From Anniella stebbinsi (Eukaryota; Chordata; Lepidosauria; Squamata; Anniellidae), in assembly GCA_029215795.1 (NCBI GenBank), contig JARDYH010000004.1:198634017-198698016 (forward strand): a DNA stretch of 64,000 nucleotides, in the 5' to 3' direction. The position numbers and the translations under genes are program-made. The notes under the pieces were generated by a model, which had not been told where the DNA came from, searched no databases, and saw nothing but the letters and a program-made list of their open reading frames with translations. This document shows positions 11,291 through 22,940 of this stretch, piece after piece (within the stretch, counting starts at the first letter, position 1; each line of letters starts with the position of its first letter).

Positions 11291-11610
11291 TAGGCTGACC
11301 ATATGAAAAGGAAGACAGGGCTCATGTAACTTTAACAGTTGTAGAGGAAAGGGAATTTCAGCCAGTGTCATTTGTATGCAATTAGTTCCTAGTGATATTC
11401 CCTCTTCATCACAACAGTTAAAGTTGCAGGCACTATACTGGAGTGACCATATACAAAAGAAGGCAGGGCTCCTGCAACTTTAACTGTTGTGATGAAGAGG
11501 GAATTTCACCAGGAACTAATTGCATACAAATGCCACTGGCTGAAATTTCCTTTTCTCTACAACTGTTAAAGTTACATGAGCCTTGTCCTCCTTTTCATAT
11601 GGTCATCCTA
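11291..11610. mobile_element. hAT MITE (family M), complete, nested in family G
   Basis: TAGGCTGACCATATG starts it and CATATGGTCATCCTA ends it. The flanking 8-mers CATTGGGG (11283-11290 and 11611-11618) are identical. At 320 bp it is essentially one long inverted repeat and contains no coding capacity. It is the youngest of the three nested insertions here. Confidence 0.92.
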
Positions 11611-12070
11611 CATTGGGGGAAAGTTTTCTTTCCCCCAATGCAAGCCTATGGGGAAAACACCTAAAATGGCGGTATGATTCAGATATCGAAATCAGAACTT
11701 CCGATTTTGTATCATTATCAGATCCGATCCGATAAGATGGACCTCCGATTTTAATAATACAATACTTTATAAATCTGAAGTTTTGTTTCTGATTATGAAT
11801 CGATTTTTGGTGTCCGTGCACATCCCTAATTTGTATACATGCAACATCTGGTGAAATTCCCTCTTCATCACAACAGTTAAAGTTGCAGGAGCCTTGCCCT
11901 TTTTTGTATGTGGTCATGCTAGGTAGCGCTCCTGCAGCTTTAACTGTTGTGATGAAGAGGGAATTTTACCTGGTGCTGCATGCATACAAATGGCACCTGC
12001 TGAAATTCTCTTTTCAATGCAACTGTTAAAGATACAGAAGCTCTGTCCTCCTTTTCATATGGTCACCCTA

Positions 12071-13010
12071 GTTATTACAAATGGCACCTCTCTCCTAAAT
12101 GATGAGAATGACTACAGCTTCTATAAATGAGCCAGCTGTGTATGATGTCTTATGAAGAAAAAGGTAAATAAAAGCTCTGTTTAATTCTTTGGATGAGAAA
12201 AAATGATTTAAAATTAAAAAAAGAAGATGGGATATGCTTTCAGATTTCAAAATTAATTCTGCAATAGGACACATTAAAGGAATGCTACAGAACTAGCATA
12301 AAGAGTAGTGCATTGCCATAATTTTTCAAAACACCCAAACTAGATCATCATTAATCAAGGATGGTTTACGTTTAATTAATCCAGCATAATTGCGGGGATG
12401 TTTAGCTAATCTCTTATAAGTCTCACGTGTCTATGTTTTTCAGAGCTACTCGCTTTTTCTCTTTTTCCTGGTGTCATATCTGATGTTGTGGGCCAAAATT
12501 GGGATGATGAGCTTTAAGTTCATTAAAACACAAATCAGTTCATGTGCAATTTTGGTGAGATGGAGTGTGAATCTTTTCTTACGGAAGCGAACTGCTTAGC
12601 TGGGCACAGAAACGGGATGGTTATTAGTGACAATCTAACAAAGTCTGCAAGAGCTGTAAAACGCTGACAGGCAAAAGGTTAATTCTCTAGAAGAGTGGCT
12701 GCTACCTTACTGTCAACCAGATGGGGTGGAAAGGATCAAAACAGCTAATTGGACATGATCGCAGGTCTGGGGATTTGTGGAACAAGCAAAATGTAACTTG
12801 TTATAATTGAAGGCTAATTATCTTCAGCTAGTAGGAACCGGACAGGTGGCATCCTGAGCCACATGGAAAGAAGGCATGAACAACTGGGAAAGCGCCTTCA
12901 TTTAGTCAGTGCTAATTTTGCAATTAGCCTAATATTGCCATTGCAGGAAATACAACAGTTTTTTTAAATGAAAATAATATTATGCTTTTCTTAACTGTAT
13001 GGATATTATG
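12071..13010. other. Repeat-poor AT-rich block, candidate conserved non-coding DNA
   Basis: No transposon signature is visible. The stretch 12330-12960 is rich in TAAT/ATTA cores (for example TTTAATTAATCC and GCAATTAGCC) and has a balanced composition. This could fit a developmental enhancer cluster, but that is a guess from composition only. Confidence 0.3.
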
Positions 13011-13194
13011 GCAATTAATGGAACACCTTTAAAAACACACACCCTGTGTTCACTGATGTTTGACTCCTTCAGCACAGGGAGAACAATTTCTATACCCCAT
13101 AGATAACAATTGTCACTGGACCCCTGCTGGCCAGCCAGCCCTATGCACCAGATGCAGTGAGCTGCCGGGCAGTTTGCAGGTGCTTGGCAAGCAG

Positions 13195-13330
13195 CGTCTG
13201 GCGTCGTGATGCTCTGCAGAGCCACCATTTTGTGCAGAACGGCAGTTTGGCCTCTTCTTTAAATTACCATTTTGTGTAAATGGCAGCTGTAAAGAGGTCC
13301 ATTTACACAAAATTGCAGGTGTAAATGGCT
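13195..13330. repeat. Hairpin-rich fragment of an unnamed element
   Basis: CCATTTTGTGTAAATGGCAG and the facing CCATTTACACAAAATTGCAG (about 13268-13330) form an inverted repeat. Related text (TGTAAATGG, CAGCTGTAAAG) recurs near 14590-14650 and 52910-53020, so this is a dispersed family, probably a DNA transposon. Confidence 0.45.
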
Positions 13331-14400
13331 TGCAGCCTTAAAAACTGAAAGAAAAAGAGGCAACCCAGCAAGGGCAACAAATAGGCCAGGAGAGAGTAGC
13401 CTCTCTCCTGTCCCCACAATAATCCAGCTATCCCAAGCAATGAACAGGAACAAATCTACAGGTACAGATAGGAGCCATTGCTGTGTCACAGGTTTTGCCA
13501 GCCTGCTATTCTATGTTCCATCATTAACTCAAGAATGCTTTGCCAGAAATGAGGAGTTGTTTAAAAAAACACATAAATAATTACACATTTCCTCTTACAG
13601 GATGCATTAATTTGTGCTGGTAGCAATTTTCAGGCCAGTCTTGGATAAAGATAATTACACTGTATTTCTAGGATACAGAAACAGAGATAAATGATACACA
13701 AAACCTTTGGCAAGAAAAAGTCAGGCCCCCTGAAGTCATCTGCAACATTACTGATATAAAAATAAAAATGGAAAGGGACAAGGAGAGGTTCTTGCTGTAC
13801 ATGTAGTGTTATGAGAAAGGCTGGACAGATTCTGGTTCCATGTTTCTTCCATAGATGAGCTGCATTGAATATTGTGCTTCACCTTTCCCCATCTGTGCTT
13901 GCACAATTTCTCCTGTGTGTTTTGTTTAGATGTGTATTGTGGTAGGCATGAAACTCGCTTATTATTTCATGCAATACAAGATGAGTCTTTCAGACAGAGT
14001 GGTGTGTGCTTTGAATGTGCCCATACCTCTCAGAAGCAACTCCTATGAATCGCTCTTCATTGATAGGACAGGAAGGGAGCTGCCTGTTCCTGGAAGCATA
14101 ACTATGGCTCAGCCAAAATTTATTGGAAGAGATTTCCTGACATTTCTGACATTTCTCCTTTTCTCATCCCCAGGAAAAGAAAGGCTACTTTACAATTTGT
14201 GGGGAGGGTGTCAACTGCTGTTTCCCTTGGACTGTCTCAGGTCAGGGACATTGTGCAGGATGCAAAATGGTAGCCAGCTTGCCACTGTGAGGGAGGGCAT
14301 TAGGAAAAAGAAAGAAATAGTTCTATTGGCATGGGTAATACAGAGCCCTACCAGTGAGAAACTGATGGTTAAGTGTTTTGAGTTAACCATGACTGCTTAG
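13331..14400. other. Unannotated DNA
   Basis: No family recognised. The 156-codon open frame at 13930-14400 (+) shows no domain, signal or codon pattern that I would call coding. Confidence 0.35.
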
Positions 14401-15196
14401 TGTGTTGTGTGTAGGGCATTTTCCCTAACCCTGGTGGCTACATTTAACCACCCTCACTAACTATGCACCACAAATGGGTTACCTGCCCTAACCATGGCTT
14501 AATATGTTGTCTGTGCTTAACCTCGTGGTTAACTAAGCACTGCTATAGTGCCGCCATTAGCGCTGCAGTTAAAAGTGTGAATAATCTTGTGTAAATGGTG
14601 GCTATCCAGCTGGCATTCTGAAAAAGACCTTTTACGCAGAATAATGGCAGCTTGTTAAGGGGACAGGTGGTTGGGCGGCACTCCCTGGGTGCTCACTGAG
14701 GTGTACAGCGAGCAGTGGCAGCTGGCAGCTGGCAGCTCATGCAGTACAGCGAGCAGTGGCAGCTGGCGTTGATGGTTTGCGGGCCCAGGCTGAGAAGGGC
14801 AAGGGGGAATCTGTTGGACGCCAAACCTGTATTGGATAATTGAGACATCCCTAGTGTGGAACAAGGATGCTTTCAATCCCACACCACTGTTATTAGCATA
14901 ACCTTGAGCACACCACACTCCTAGGCACAAACACCTGCAGCCTCCAGAAAAAGCGAAAATATCCCCGTCCGCCTGGCCGATGTCCAAGAAGCACAAAAAT
15001 GGTTACCGTGGTTCTCCAGGCAGTTACAGAAGGGTGGCTACTCACCCATCCTGCAGCATTGCAAGGAGAATCTGCATGCACTCAAGAAGGGTGGAGGGTG
15101 GTTAGGCAGGGTGGTTAGTGCATGTGAGATAGGAGCACTCTGTGTGGTTAGTGCTAACCACCCTTCCCCAAGTTATGTCTGAACAGGGTCTGAGTG
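14401..15196. repeat. Decayed DNA-transposon-like region with TGG-TTA motifs
   Basis: Repeated TAACCA/TGGTTA motifs, a short tandem of GGCAGCTGGCAGCT (14716-14740) and an end-like stretch TATGTCTGAACAGGGTC (about 15175-15191) recall the TIR element at 46005-46253. I cannot define the left boundary. Confidence 0.35.
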
Positions 15197-15734
15197 TGTT
15201 TTGGTACAGTGTTGTACACCAAGCCCATTGTATTGTAGGCTTGACAGCTTGTGCAGACAAGCCAGTGAGCTTGCTGGAGCTTGTTTTGCATTCTGATTAG
15301 TGATAGAGTGCTACAGCTGAGGGAAGTTCATAATCTCTCAGACAAAGTCATCAAAATCCAAAACCCAACACTTTTGGGATGGAAGCCATCTGTTTGTGCC
15401 CAAGTGAACAACCACTATACTGGAACTCCTGGAAGTTTGCATAGGATTTTCAATGCCTACTTCACAATGCAGAACACTTCTTGCCATTAGTTACCCTCAG
15501 CTGACCATTCTGGACTATCAACCAACAATCTGTCTAATAAAATAATGGTTAATGGTCTGCCAGCAATAAACTCTGTGGGGAAAAAATAGATGAGTGTGCA
15601 TATCACATATGTATCCTCATCAAGAACACTGGAGAGCTTTGGCAGAAAAAGGGCAAAACACTATTCTGCATGCAGGATGAGACAGATCAGAATGTCAGAC
15701 TGCTTAGAGAAAGTCAATAATGGCAAAATTCTAG

Positions 15735-15739
<5 letters not shown>
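15197..15739. other. Unannotated DNA
   Basis: No repeat or gene recognised. Confidence 0.35.
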
Positions 15740-15785
<46 letters not shown>

Positions 15786-15786
15786 T
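15740..15786. repeat. (CT)n(AT)n compound microsatellite
   Basis: About fifteen CT units pass directly into about eight AT units. Confidence 0.95.
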
Positions 15787-16611
15787 CTCACCCTGATGAT
15801 AAAAAAATGGGATGGGACTGATTGTTATTTCACAAAGATTAGCATAGAGTATGATAGTATATCTAGCTCATAATATTCTGCAGTTTCTTCCTTCTGTTTA
15901 AATAAATGAAGGGGATTCAAGAATTATCTGACTCATGGTGTCTGTTTCAGTTGTATTGATCAGCAAACTGTGGGTTAGGACAGTATCACTTTAAAGAGAC
16001 TGTTGACCTCTCCAGCATATTCCATTTCACTATCATTATTTCATTATTAAATAACTGAAGGAGAGCAGAGAATGACACAAAATCATTACATAGGAACAAA
16101 GTGCAGCTCAGTTATGATTGTTTTTAAAGGTTCCAGGCAGGAATTTTGAATTATTTATACCTCAATTATATTCACAGCAAATGAAGGAGATACAAGCAAG
16201 GCTGTAGCCAAAAATGGATATGATACAAATGAAAGCAAGAGGGGAACCAGATGGGGGGCAAGTAAACATTCACCAATGGTTGCAGTGATATCCTAGGCTG
16301 GAATGAAAGTTTCCAAATGCAACTGTTATCTTTTAGAATTTGGAATGTGCATTCAAAGGCCAAATTCAAAGCAGGAGGCTCAGATTTGGGCTTTGGAGAC
16401 TGGTAAATTCAGGCTTTCTTGGTTTTGCTTTCTTTGGCAACGTGTTTACTTGGAGAAATAAAACGAAGGTGCTGGGCCGAATCCTGCCCTCTGTTTTTGG
16501 AAACTTTCTCCCTGCAAAAGAAGCATTGTTTTTTTCCCCCTGCCTCTTTCATGGGGGGGAGGGGGATTCAGAGAATTTTTTCCTTGGGAAGGGGGGCAGT
16601 GTTTCCACATA
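15787..16611. other. Unannotated DNA
   Basis: Mixed AT-rich sequence, then GGGGG-rich sequence near 16550-16600. No family recognised. Confidence 0.35.
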
Positions 16612-16926
16612 TGACCATATGAAAAGGAGGACAAGGCTCATGTAACTTTAACAGTTGTAGAGAAAAGGAAATTTCAGCCAGTGGCATTTGTATGCAATTA
16701 GTTCCTGGTGAAATTCCCTCTTCATTACAACAGTTAAAGTTGCAGGAGCCCTGCCTTCTTTTGTATATGGTCACTCCAGTATAGTGCCTGCAACTTTAAC
16801 TGTTGTGATGAAGAGGGAATTTCACCAGGGACTAATTGCATACAAATGACACTGGCTGAAATTCCCTTTTCTCTACTACTGTTAAAGTTACATGAGCCCT
16901 GTCCTCCTTTTCATATGGTCAGCCTA
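16612..16926. mobile_element. hAT MITE (family M)
   Basis: It runs from GACCATATGAAAAGGAGGAC to CATATGGTCAGCCTA. The interior matches the other family M copies in the same order, including the mid-element join TCACTCCAGTATAGTGCC. The first bases of the left terminal repeat are lost or altered, so no target duplication can be read. Confidence 0.85.
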
Positions 16927-16929
16927 AAT

Positions 16930-17330
16930 ATACAAAAGTTAAAAATATAATTAAATACTTTTAAATATTAAAGCATTTTAAACATTTTAAATACATAACA
17001 ATTTAAAAGTCAAAGGTATAGACAGAGGTCCAGATTATTTGCCAAAGGCCTGCTGGAACAAAAAAGGGTTTGTCTGCATCCAAAAACACATCAAGGACTG
17101 CAAGACTGCAAGGATTAGAAAGAAAATCCATGTGTGTGCACTATGCAAAATAAACGACAGCTCTACTGTTTCTAAACCTTATTAGAAAAACAGGGTGACT
17201 AGGCTGAAACCAGCGTTGTAGGCCCAGAAGCACTTTGAGAGGTTTCAATATTGTACTTAAAACTTAACACAGGCCCAAACTAATTAAATGAAGTGTTTGA
17301 AGCTTTCAACTTATAGCAGTATGGACCAAA
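16930..17330 (-). mobile_element. Probable degenerate LINE 3' region
   Basis: An AT-rich stretch with repeated TTTTAAA/AATTAAA motifs is followed by GGCCTGCTGGAACAAAAAAG. It resembles the reversed 3' UTR and C-terminus of L2-like LINEs, but no frame survives. Alternative: ordinary AT-rich DNA. Confidence 0.35.
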
Positions 17331-18639
17331 CTCTTAGAAAAGAGGGAAGGAGCACTGTGTGTGAGTGGGGTGGGGGAAATTAAAAGAAAGGTATAGCTAC
17401 CTATTCCCAGGAGAGATCTGAAGATCAGCTTACCATGGATCCAGAGGAACCACACCCTGCTTCACCAGGGAGCAAAAGAGCAAACTGGCCTTATGAAGAT
17501 AGCCCAAAATACTCTCAGAGCCAAAGGAATGCATATTCCAGAAGAGAAAAGAAAAACTCTTCTTCTTCACTCAAAAGGTCTGTGCTAGAGGCAGTGGCCA
17601 TTTCACCCACCCACCCCACATTCTAAGGCAGGAGGGAGGGGGGAGAGCGACGCTACTGAGCGTGTGTCAATGTCGCGTTATGAGGGAAGATGGCCGCCTC
17701 ATTGACTTTAATGAGAGGTTAAAATAGTCCTTAAAAGTCAACCGAAGGGAATTTAAAAAAACCCGAAAAGCTTTCCATCAACTACAGTTGAGGAAGAAGA
17801 AGACCCCACCACTGGATTAATTAATAAGGCTCTAGAAATTATGCAAATTGTGACCACAAAAAGTAGCAACCTGGAAGTAAATTTTACAAAAGCAGGGAGA
17901 CAGGTTTGTATTCCTTTTCTAACTTAAACTGCTCTCCTTCCCTCAATCTTTCACCAATCTTCTTGACATTTTCAGGTAATGTAAAACAAACATTTCTTTC
18001 TGGCACCTGTAAATTTCAGAAAGGTTGATGAAACATTTTCGATTTTATGGCTGTTAGAATGACCCCCCCCCAATTATCACTTTAACATGGCGTAATGTGT
18101 TTTTTACTGATGGCCCTTAACAATGGAGGCACAGCTGTGCCTCCATTAATTAAAGATTAATATCCTGCTTCTTTCATTCTTCCTTCCTTCTACAAAAGAA
18201 TAAACATGATAAAACTGAATTGTCTGGATTCAGACTAAGTTAGACAACAATCCTGTGGTCTTTGGGAGGGTGTCACAAGAGCCATAAGTTATGGTAGATC
18301 TCACCCACCCCAAGGCTGTATATAAAGCTACAACTTGAAGGGGGGAATCCCCACTTGGATTTCTTCCCTCCTCTCCCAGCTGCTACCTCTTCTAGCAGTT
18401 CCCAACCCTACCCATCCCAGCTCTCACAACCTCAGAGGAGCATGCTGATGGACAGGCAGAGTAGCAGAGATGCTGTCCCCACTGCCGAGGACGCAAGCTA
18501 GATGGGCTCAGAGGCCCATCGAGCTCAACTCGCACAAAGGAGGAATGGGGGCAAAAATGCATCCATTGATCCTCTTGCCCTGTTTGGCCCTTGCTGGCAG
18601 TGCTTAGTATGGACAGAGACCTCCAAAATCAGAGCCCTC
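17331..18639. other. Unannotated DNA with a weak exon-like open frame
   Basis: The frame at 17435-17626 (+) has a charged, serine-rich product of 63 residues with no recognisable domain. No splice context or homology can be shown. Elsewhere there is a C run (18062-18071) and mixed sequence. Confidence 0.35.
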
Positions 18640-18770
18640 TATCAAACTCCAATCTGTAGGGTTGTGCTCTTCATTGTGTTTTTGTCCCACTAAACTCAAT
18701 GGAACTTAATTTGGTCATGGCTAGCTTGTCCTGCTGATTTCAATAGGACAAGGCTCGCCTGGTGCCAACA
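18640..18770. repeat. Fragment of a common amniote repeat (CAATGGRACTTA type)
   Basis: AAACTCAATGGAACTTAA and GATTTCAATAGGACAAGG resemble the inverted motif of a widespread amniote MITE-like repeat. Similar fragments occur at 48763-48836 and 58612-58645. Strongly diverged. Confidence 0.4.
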
Positions 18771-19045
18771 TTGTTATCTTTTCGGTGCCAGGTCAAGACT
18801 TTCCTCTTCTCCCAGGCATTTAACAGCATATACTGAGTTTTTAATTGACCCCAGAACTATTTTTAGGCCTGGCTGAGAGTTCACAGCTGTTTTAAATGTA
18901 CACTGTTCTTGTAGATTTTTATGTTTTTATGTTTTTAAATTTTGTATATCGATTTTTAATGTCCAAAGTTTAAATTTTTGTAAACCACCCAGAGAGCTTC
19001 AGCTATGGGGCGGTATATAAATGTAATAAATAATAAATATTAATA
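18770..19045 (+). mobile_element. LINE family B: C-terminal remnant and 3' tail
   Basis: The plus strand gives a short remnant ending VKTFLFSQAFNS, equivalent to the C-terminus seen at 35235-35489. It is followed by the tail CCACCCAGAGAGCTTCAGC and an AATAAA-rich end. It is heavily 5'-truncated and has no coding capacity. Confidence 0.7.
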
Positions 19046-20800
19046 ATAAAGCATGACTAATCTAGTCCAGATATGATCAGAATAAACCAATATAACCAAA
19101 GAATCAAGAGCAACAACAAAGCGAACAGCAGAATAACAGAGTAAGTGAGAAAACTAAGCACAGCAGCATGAGCAAATAATGGTTACATGACCAATACTGG
19201 CTGCTTGGTCCAGCATTTTGCAGAGCTAGCACTTTTGGGATGGGTTTTCCCTCCCCACTGTCAATTTATTGCTATGTGTGCTTCTGTTGTTTGAGAACAG
19301 CAAGCAGCAAAAGGAAAGATGACGGCTGTCACATCATAGGGAGAGAAGAAGAAGCAGAGCACAAGGATTGGTGGTGAGGTTTAGGAAGAGGATGTCTACT
19401 GTATTAGAAAACGATGGTTGAGACTCCTTATAAGACCTGAGTGAGGAAAGGTGGGTCTGAAGATAATGGGAATAGTTATAGCTTCATTGGGATTTGGCTA
19501 GGCTCAGGACCAGGCGGGGCTGGAGAAGGTCTTTATGAAGACACACTCACTTATTAGGATTTTGGTGGCTGGGTTACTATTTAACTGATGTGAAATAGTG
19601 CCCAAAGGTGGTTCTGCTTTGTGACACATTCATTAATCAAAATCATGGATCAGGTACCATCTTGAGGACCACAGACATTAGGGGTTCAATCTAGAAGTGT
19701 ATTAGAGAAATGAAGGGGATTCCAGTTTCCATTCAACCAAAGGAAATATTCCCCATATTCGGGACCAAAATTGTCTGTAGCCAGGAAAATGTAAGCAACG
19801 TACTACATAGTAATAATCAGTTGTATTTATACTGCTTATTATTCCTTCTGAGAGAAAGGGAAATGAATTCATGAAGGTGATTATCATAGATTCCTTACAA
19901 TGAACACGTTGCTTCAAGATGTATTTCTTGCCAGCACCTACAATATAAATAAAGGGCCAGAGTGCAGATAACACATTAGGAATTCGCTCTCAACTTATTT
20001 TCATAATAACACAAATTAATTTTTTCATAAGACAATGCACATTTTATTTCCAAAGGAAGCAGCTTGGGGTGTGTGATTTACAGAGCCAACCTCACTGAGC
20101 TCAGTGTTCATCTATGCTTTGTGAGTTCCTTTCAGGAAGCAAATAATATTTTATGTTATCAAACAGTCATAAAATGGGCCATCATAAAGCTAACTGGTGC
20201 TGTTAGCTAATCAGGCTCATTCTTCCATGGATTGCGTTTTCAGATAATGCTACAGTAAATGACATGTTTTATTGCTTTTGTATCTCAGTAGATATCTTTC
20301 CCTCTCTGATGTTCTAAAAGGAGCCATAAATACTCCCTGAAGAAACAAGCCACTAATGTGACAGGGTTGAGCCCTCCTCCATATGTTAAATATTGAATTA
20401 TTTTTATCACTAGATTAGAAAAAAAGAAAGAAAAGAAAATACAGACTAAGTCTCATTCTATGCAAGGAAACTTAGTAAATCTGGGTATAGCACAAAGATG
20501 CCCATATACCAAATTGTACTAGTACCAATTGTGGTGCTTTGATGTAGCTGCACCATTTACCTCTGCATGAAGGTGGGGATAGTTATTTTGGAAAAACCAG
20601 TGCCCCAATGGAGATGTGCATAGAAAACTATTTGAATCATGACACTCATTCCAGCCATGTTTAATTAGCTGAGTGTATCGGCCATGGAGATTTTAGGAAA
20701 CAGCTGATTTTGTTTTATTAGACTTGCTGGGATGGCTGTTGAGAAACTACTAATCTAATTGTCTTAAAACAGTACACGTTGACTTACTGTGAAATGCTAA
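19046..20800. other. Unannotated, largely repeat-free DNA
   Basis: I see no element. The part from about 20030 to 20420, with motifs such as GCTAATCAGGCTCATT, is AT-rich and repeat-poor and could be conserved non-coding DNA. I cannot test conservation. Confidence 0.3.
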
Positions 20801-20807
20801 TCATAAT

Positions 20808-21620
20808 ACTAATAACACAAATTTATATTGCACTCTATACCAGAGCACATTCCAATTAACCAAAACATACAAAACACATCAATATAAACAAAAACCAATA
20901 AATACACATTAGATAAACTACTAACAAAAATTAAACTAATTTACAACCAATCCATTCAAACAATGAAACAATTTAAAATTCAAAAACAAAATGATTGTTC
21001 CTCAGTCCATACACCAATACTTATGTCACTGACTTAAACAAATACGTTTTCAGGCCTCATCTACATTTCTCCAACACTGGTTCCATACAAAGGTGTAGAG
21101 GGAGGGAGTTCAACAATCATGGGGCAAAATGGGAAAATGCCTGGAAAATAGAATTTGCCCACTTAGCCCAAGGTACCACCAGAAGTCCGGACTCTGCGGA
21201 CCGAGTTCTCCTAAGAGGAACATCCCATATAACCAACTCCACCAAATAACTGTGAAGGGAGGAGCACAGGACTTTAAAAGTCAAGACAAGGAGTTCAAAT
21301 TGTGTCCTTGCCCTGACAAGCAACCAATGCAATGCCCTGCAATAGTGGGAAACATGGGAATAATGGGGCAAATCTAATACAGCACATACTTCACTGTATT
21401 AAGTAAGATGACGGAGTGATGAAGGAAGAACCACCAGAAGGCTATTACAATAATTCAGGTGGGAAAGAACCAGGGCATGAACAAGAAGCCCCACAGTCTT
21501 GGGATCAGGAAATGGCAGATCCAGCGAACGTTAGCAAGATGAAAATTATATACCTTGGCTGCTGCACTGACAAATGAGCAAAGTGACACCAGAACCCTGA
21601 GATCCATGACCTCAAAATGT
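20808..21620 (-). pseudogene. Degenerate L2-like LINE, RT C-terminal part
   Basis: The minus-strand frame at 21117-21371 includes RALHWLLVRARTQFELLVLT and, further on, SGLLVVPWAK, which match the pattern LHWLPVRAR-DFKLLLLTF then GLLVVPR in the C-terminal region of L2-like reverse transcriptases. An AT-rich 3' UTR lies at 20808-20990, and upstream coding remnants reach about 21620. It is an old copy with many stops. Confidence 0.65.
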
Positions 21621-22889
21621 TTAATGATGAATAATTAAGACTTGGAAAATGTAAATAAGTAAAACAGTAACTGTATTAAAGGAAAGACACACAAAATCAC
21701 ATGCAAGTTGATGATGAATTCTGGGTAACTGGCATAAAAAACAGTTGTCAAGATGGCCTGGATGTTATCCAAAGAGAAAATACAGAATTGAAGTCCTATC
21801 AATTTACCTAAAAGGTTATTTGAGTAATGAACAGCTGCAAGACTGAATTATTTCAGATCAAAAGTATACTTTATGTTTTCACTGGTCAATTAATAAGTTA
21901 AATATATTTTGTGAGGTATACACATCAAAAAGCTTGATAGATGTCTAGAAAAAATATAGACTTGGGTTTAATTAGCACTTTTTTGAGTAAGGAGTTATCT
22001 TTTCAAAATTATGATGGAGAATTGAACTTATCTAACTTGGAAGCTGCATGTGAAAGCCTTTTTTGAGAATGTTTACTGTAGTTAAAGTGAGATAATTAAG
22101 ACTGTGAGTCCTAATTTATGGGACAATAGATAATATTAGCTATGATGTAATTTTGACAAGTGTAATTATGTGCTGATTTTTGGAGTAAGAGAGCTTCTTA
22201 TTATATGTTCACCAGGCCTGTGTACTTGTCAGCTGAATAGCCAATTCAGAATTGAATGGGAAACTTGGTGGGAATGGGAATGAGTGTGAGAGACTTGGAA
22301 GACCTCATCCCAGAAGTCTCACAAGACTTGAGACTTCCAGGAGAGGCAGTGAAGTGAGAGAGCAGCTGGCTGCATAGCCAGCCTGCTAGCCGTCTATACA
22401 GATGACTGGCCAGAACTGGCCCCACTGGCCCCCCTTCTGCACAGCCCTGCAGAGGGGGATCCAGATGCAGCAGGAATGGTCCTCTGGCTGCTCCACTGCC
22501 TCCAACACTGCACTGTTGCTCCTGGCAGCAGGAGCAAAAAAGAATTGCTGTGCCAGGAGCTTCTCTGCTGGGAACCATGCTTCAAAGAAGGCTAGGAGGA
22601 AGGGGACCAAAGGCTAATATTGCCTCTTAAGCCCCTCCTTTGGCCAGTGTCACTACAAAGACCTACCAGTGCTGGGGCTTGAAGAGCATCTCATCATTCA
22701 CCCCCTCCCACCTGTAATAACCCTCTCATGTCAGGCAAGCCAAATGTAGAGTAGGGCATCAGTGTCTACAGTGTTTAATAAGTAAATGAATAAAATAATG
22801 TCCTTTATTATTGTGAATTCAATAAAATTTCACTTTTTTAAAAAAAAACCTGGGGGCACATCCCAATGAAATGTACTGTGCATGCCTAT
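21621..22889. other. Unannotated DNA
   Basis: AT-rich to 22200, then GC-richer. Several short frames near 22246-22617 overlap on both strands and look like chance. An A run of 8 lies at 22841-22848. Confidence 0.35.
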
Positions 22890-22940
22890 GATGGCCTTAT
22901 AGGCCTCTTCCAACTCTACTATTCTATGATTCTATGATTG
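22890..22940 (+). mobile_element. CR1 LINE 3' end
   Basis: GATGGCCTTATAGGCC, then TTCCAACTCTACTATTCTAT and a repeated ATTCTATG unit, is the classic CR1 3' terminus with its 8-bp tail. Only the last 50 or so bases remain. Confidence 0.85.

Larger units (their letters stand above)
10246..11828. mobile_element. GC-rich foldback hAT (family G) with perfect target duplication
   Basis: The ends are TAGGGATGTGCAT and, at the right, TGCACATCCCTA. The flanking 8-mers ATTTGTAT (10238-10245 and 11829-11836) are identical, the hallmark of hAT insertion. The ends carry CGAT/ATCGG-rich subterminal sequence. The interior is a series of hairpins: about 10574-10618 with 10648-10695, a small one at 10701-10739, and 10800-10870 with its partner to 10920. 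It has CTTACCTG and CAGGTAAG strings on both strands. Another MITE sits inside at 11291-11610. There is no transposase frame. Confidence 0.9.
10159..12070. mobile_element. 320-bp hAT MITE (family M), split by a larger hAT
   Basis: The two halves, 10159-10245 and 11837-12070, join across the insertion to give about 321 bp. That is the same size and sequence order as the complete copies at 11291, 58677, 59289 and 63079. The right end is GGTCACCCTA and the left end is a decayed TAGAGTGAAAATATG. Internally it is a head-to-head palindrome built on CTTTAACAGTTG and TTCATCACAACAGTTAAAG. Its own target duplication is not clear. It was the target for the next element and is therefore the oldest of this nest. 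Confidence 0.8.

Noticed and set aside
13930..14400. 156-residue open frame as a host gene
   Set aside because: The product shows no family motif or signal, and the surrounding DNA has transposon-like text. Not supportable.
17435..17626. Host exon candidate: 63-residue serine/lysine-rich frame
   Set aside because: No recognisable domain, splice sites or codon signal. One such frame is expected by chance in a window this size.
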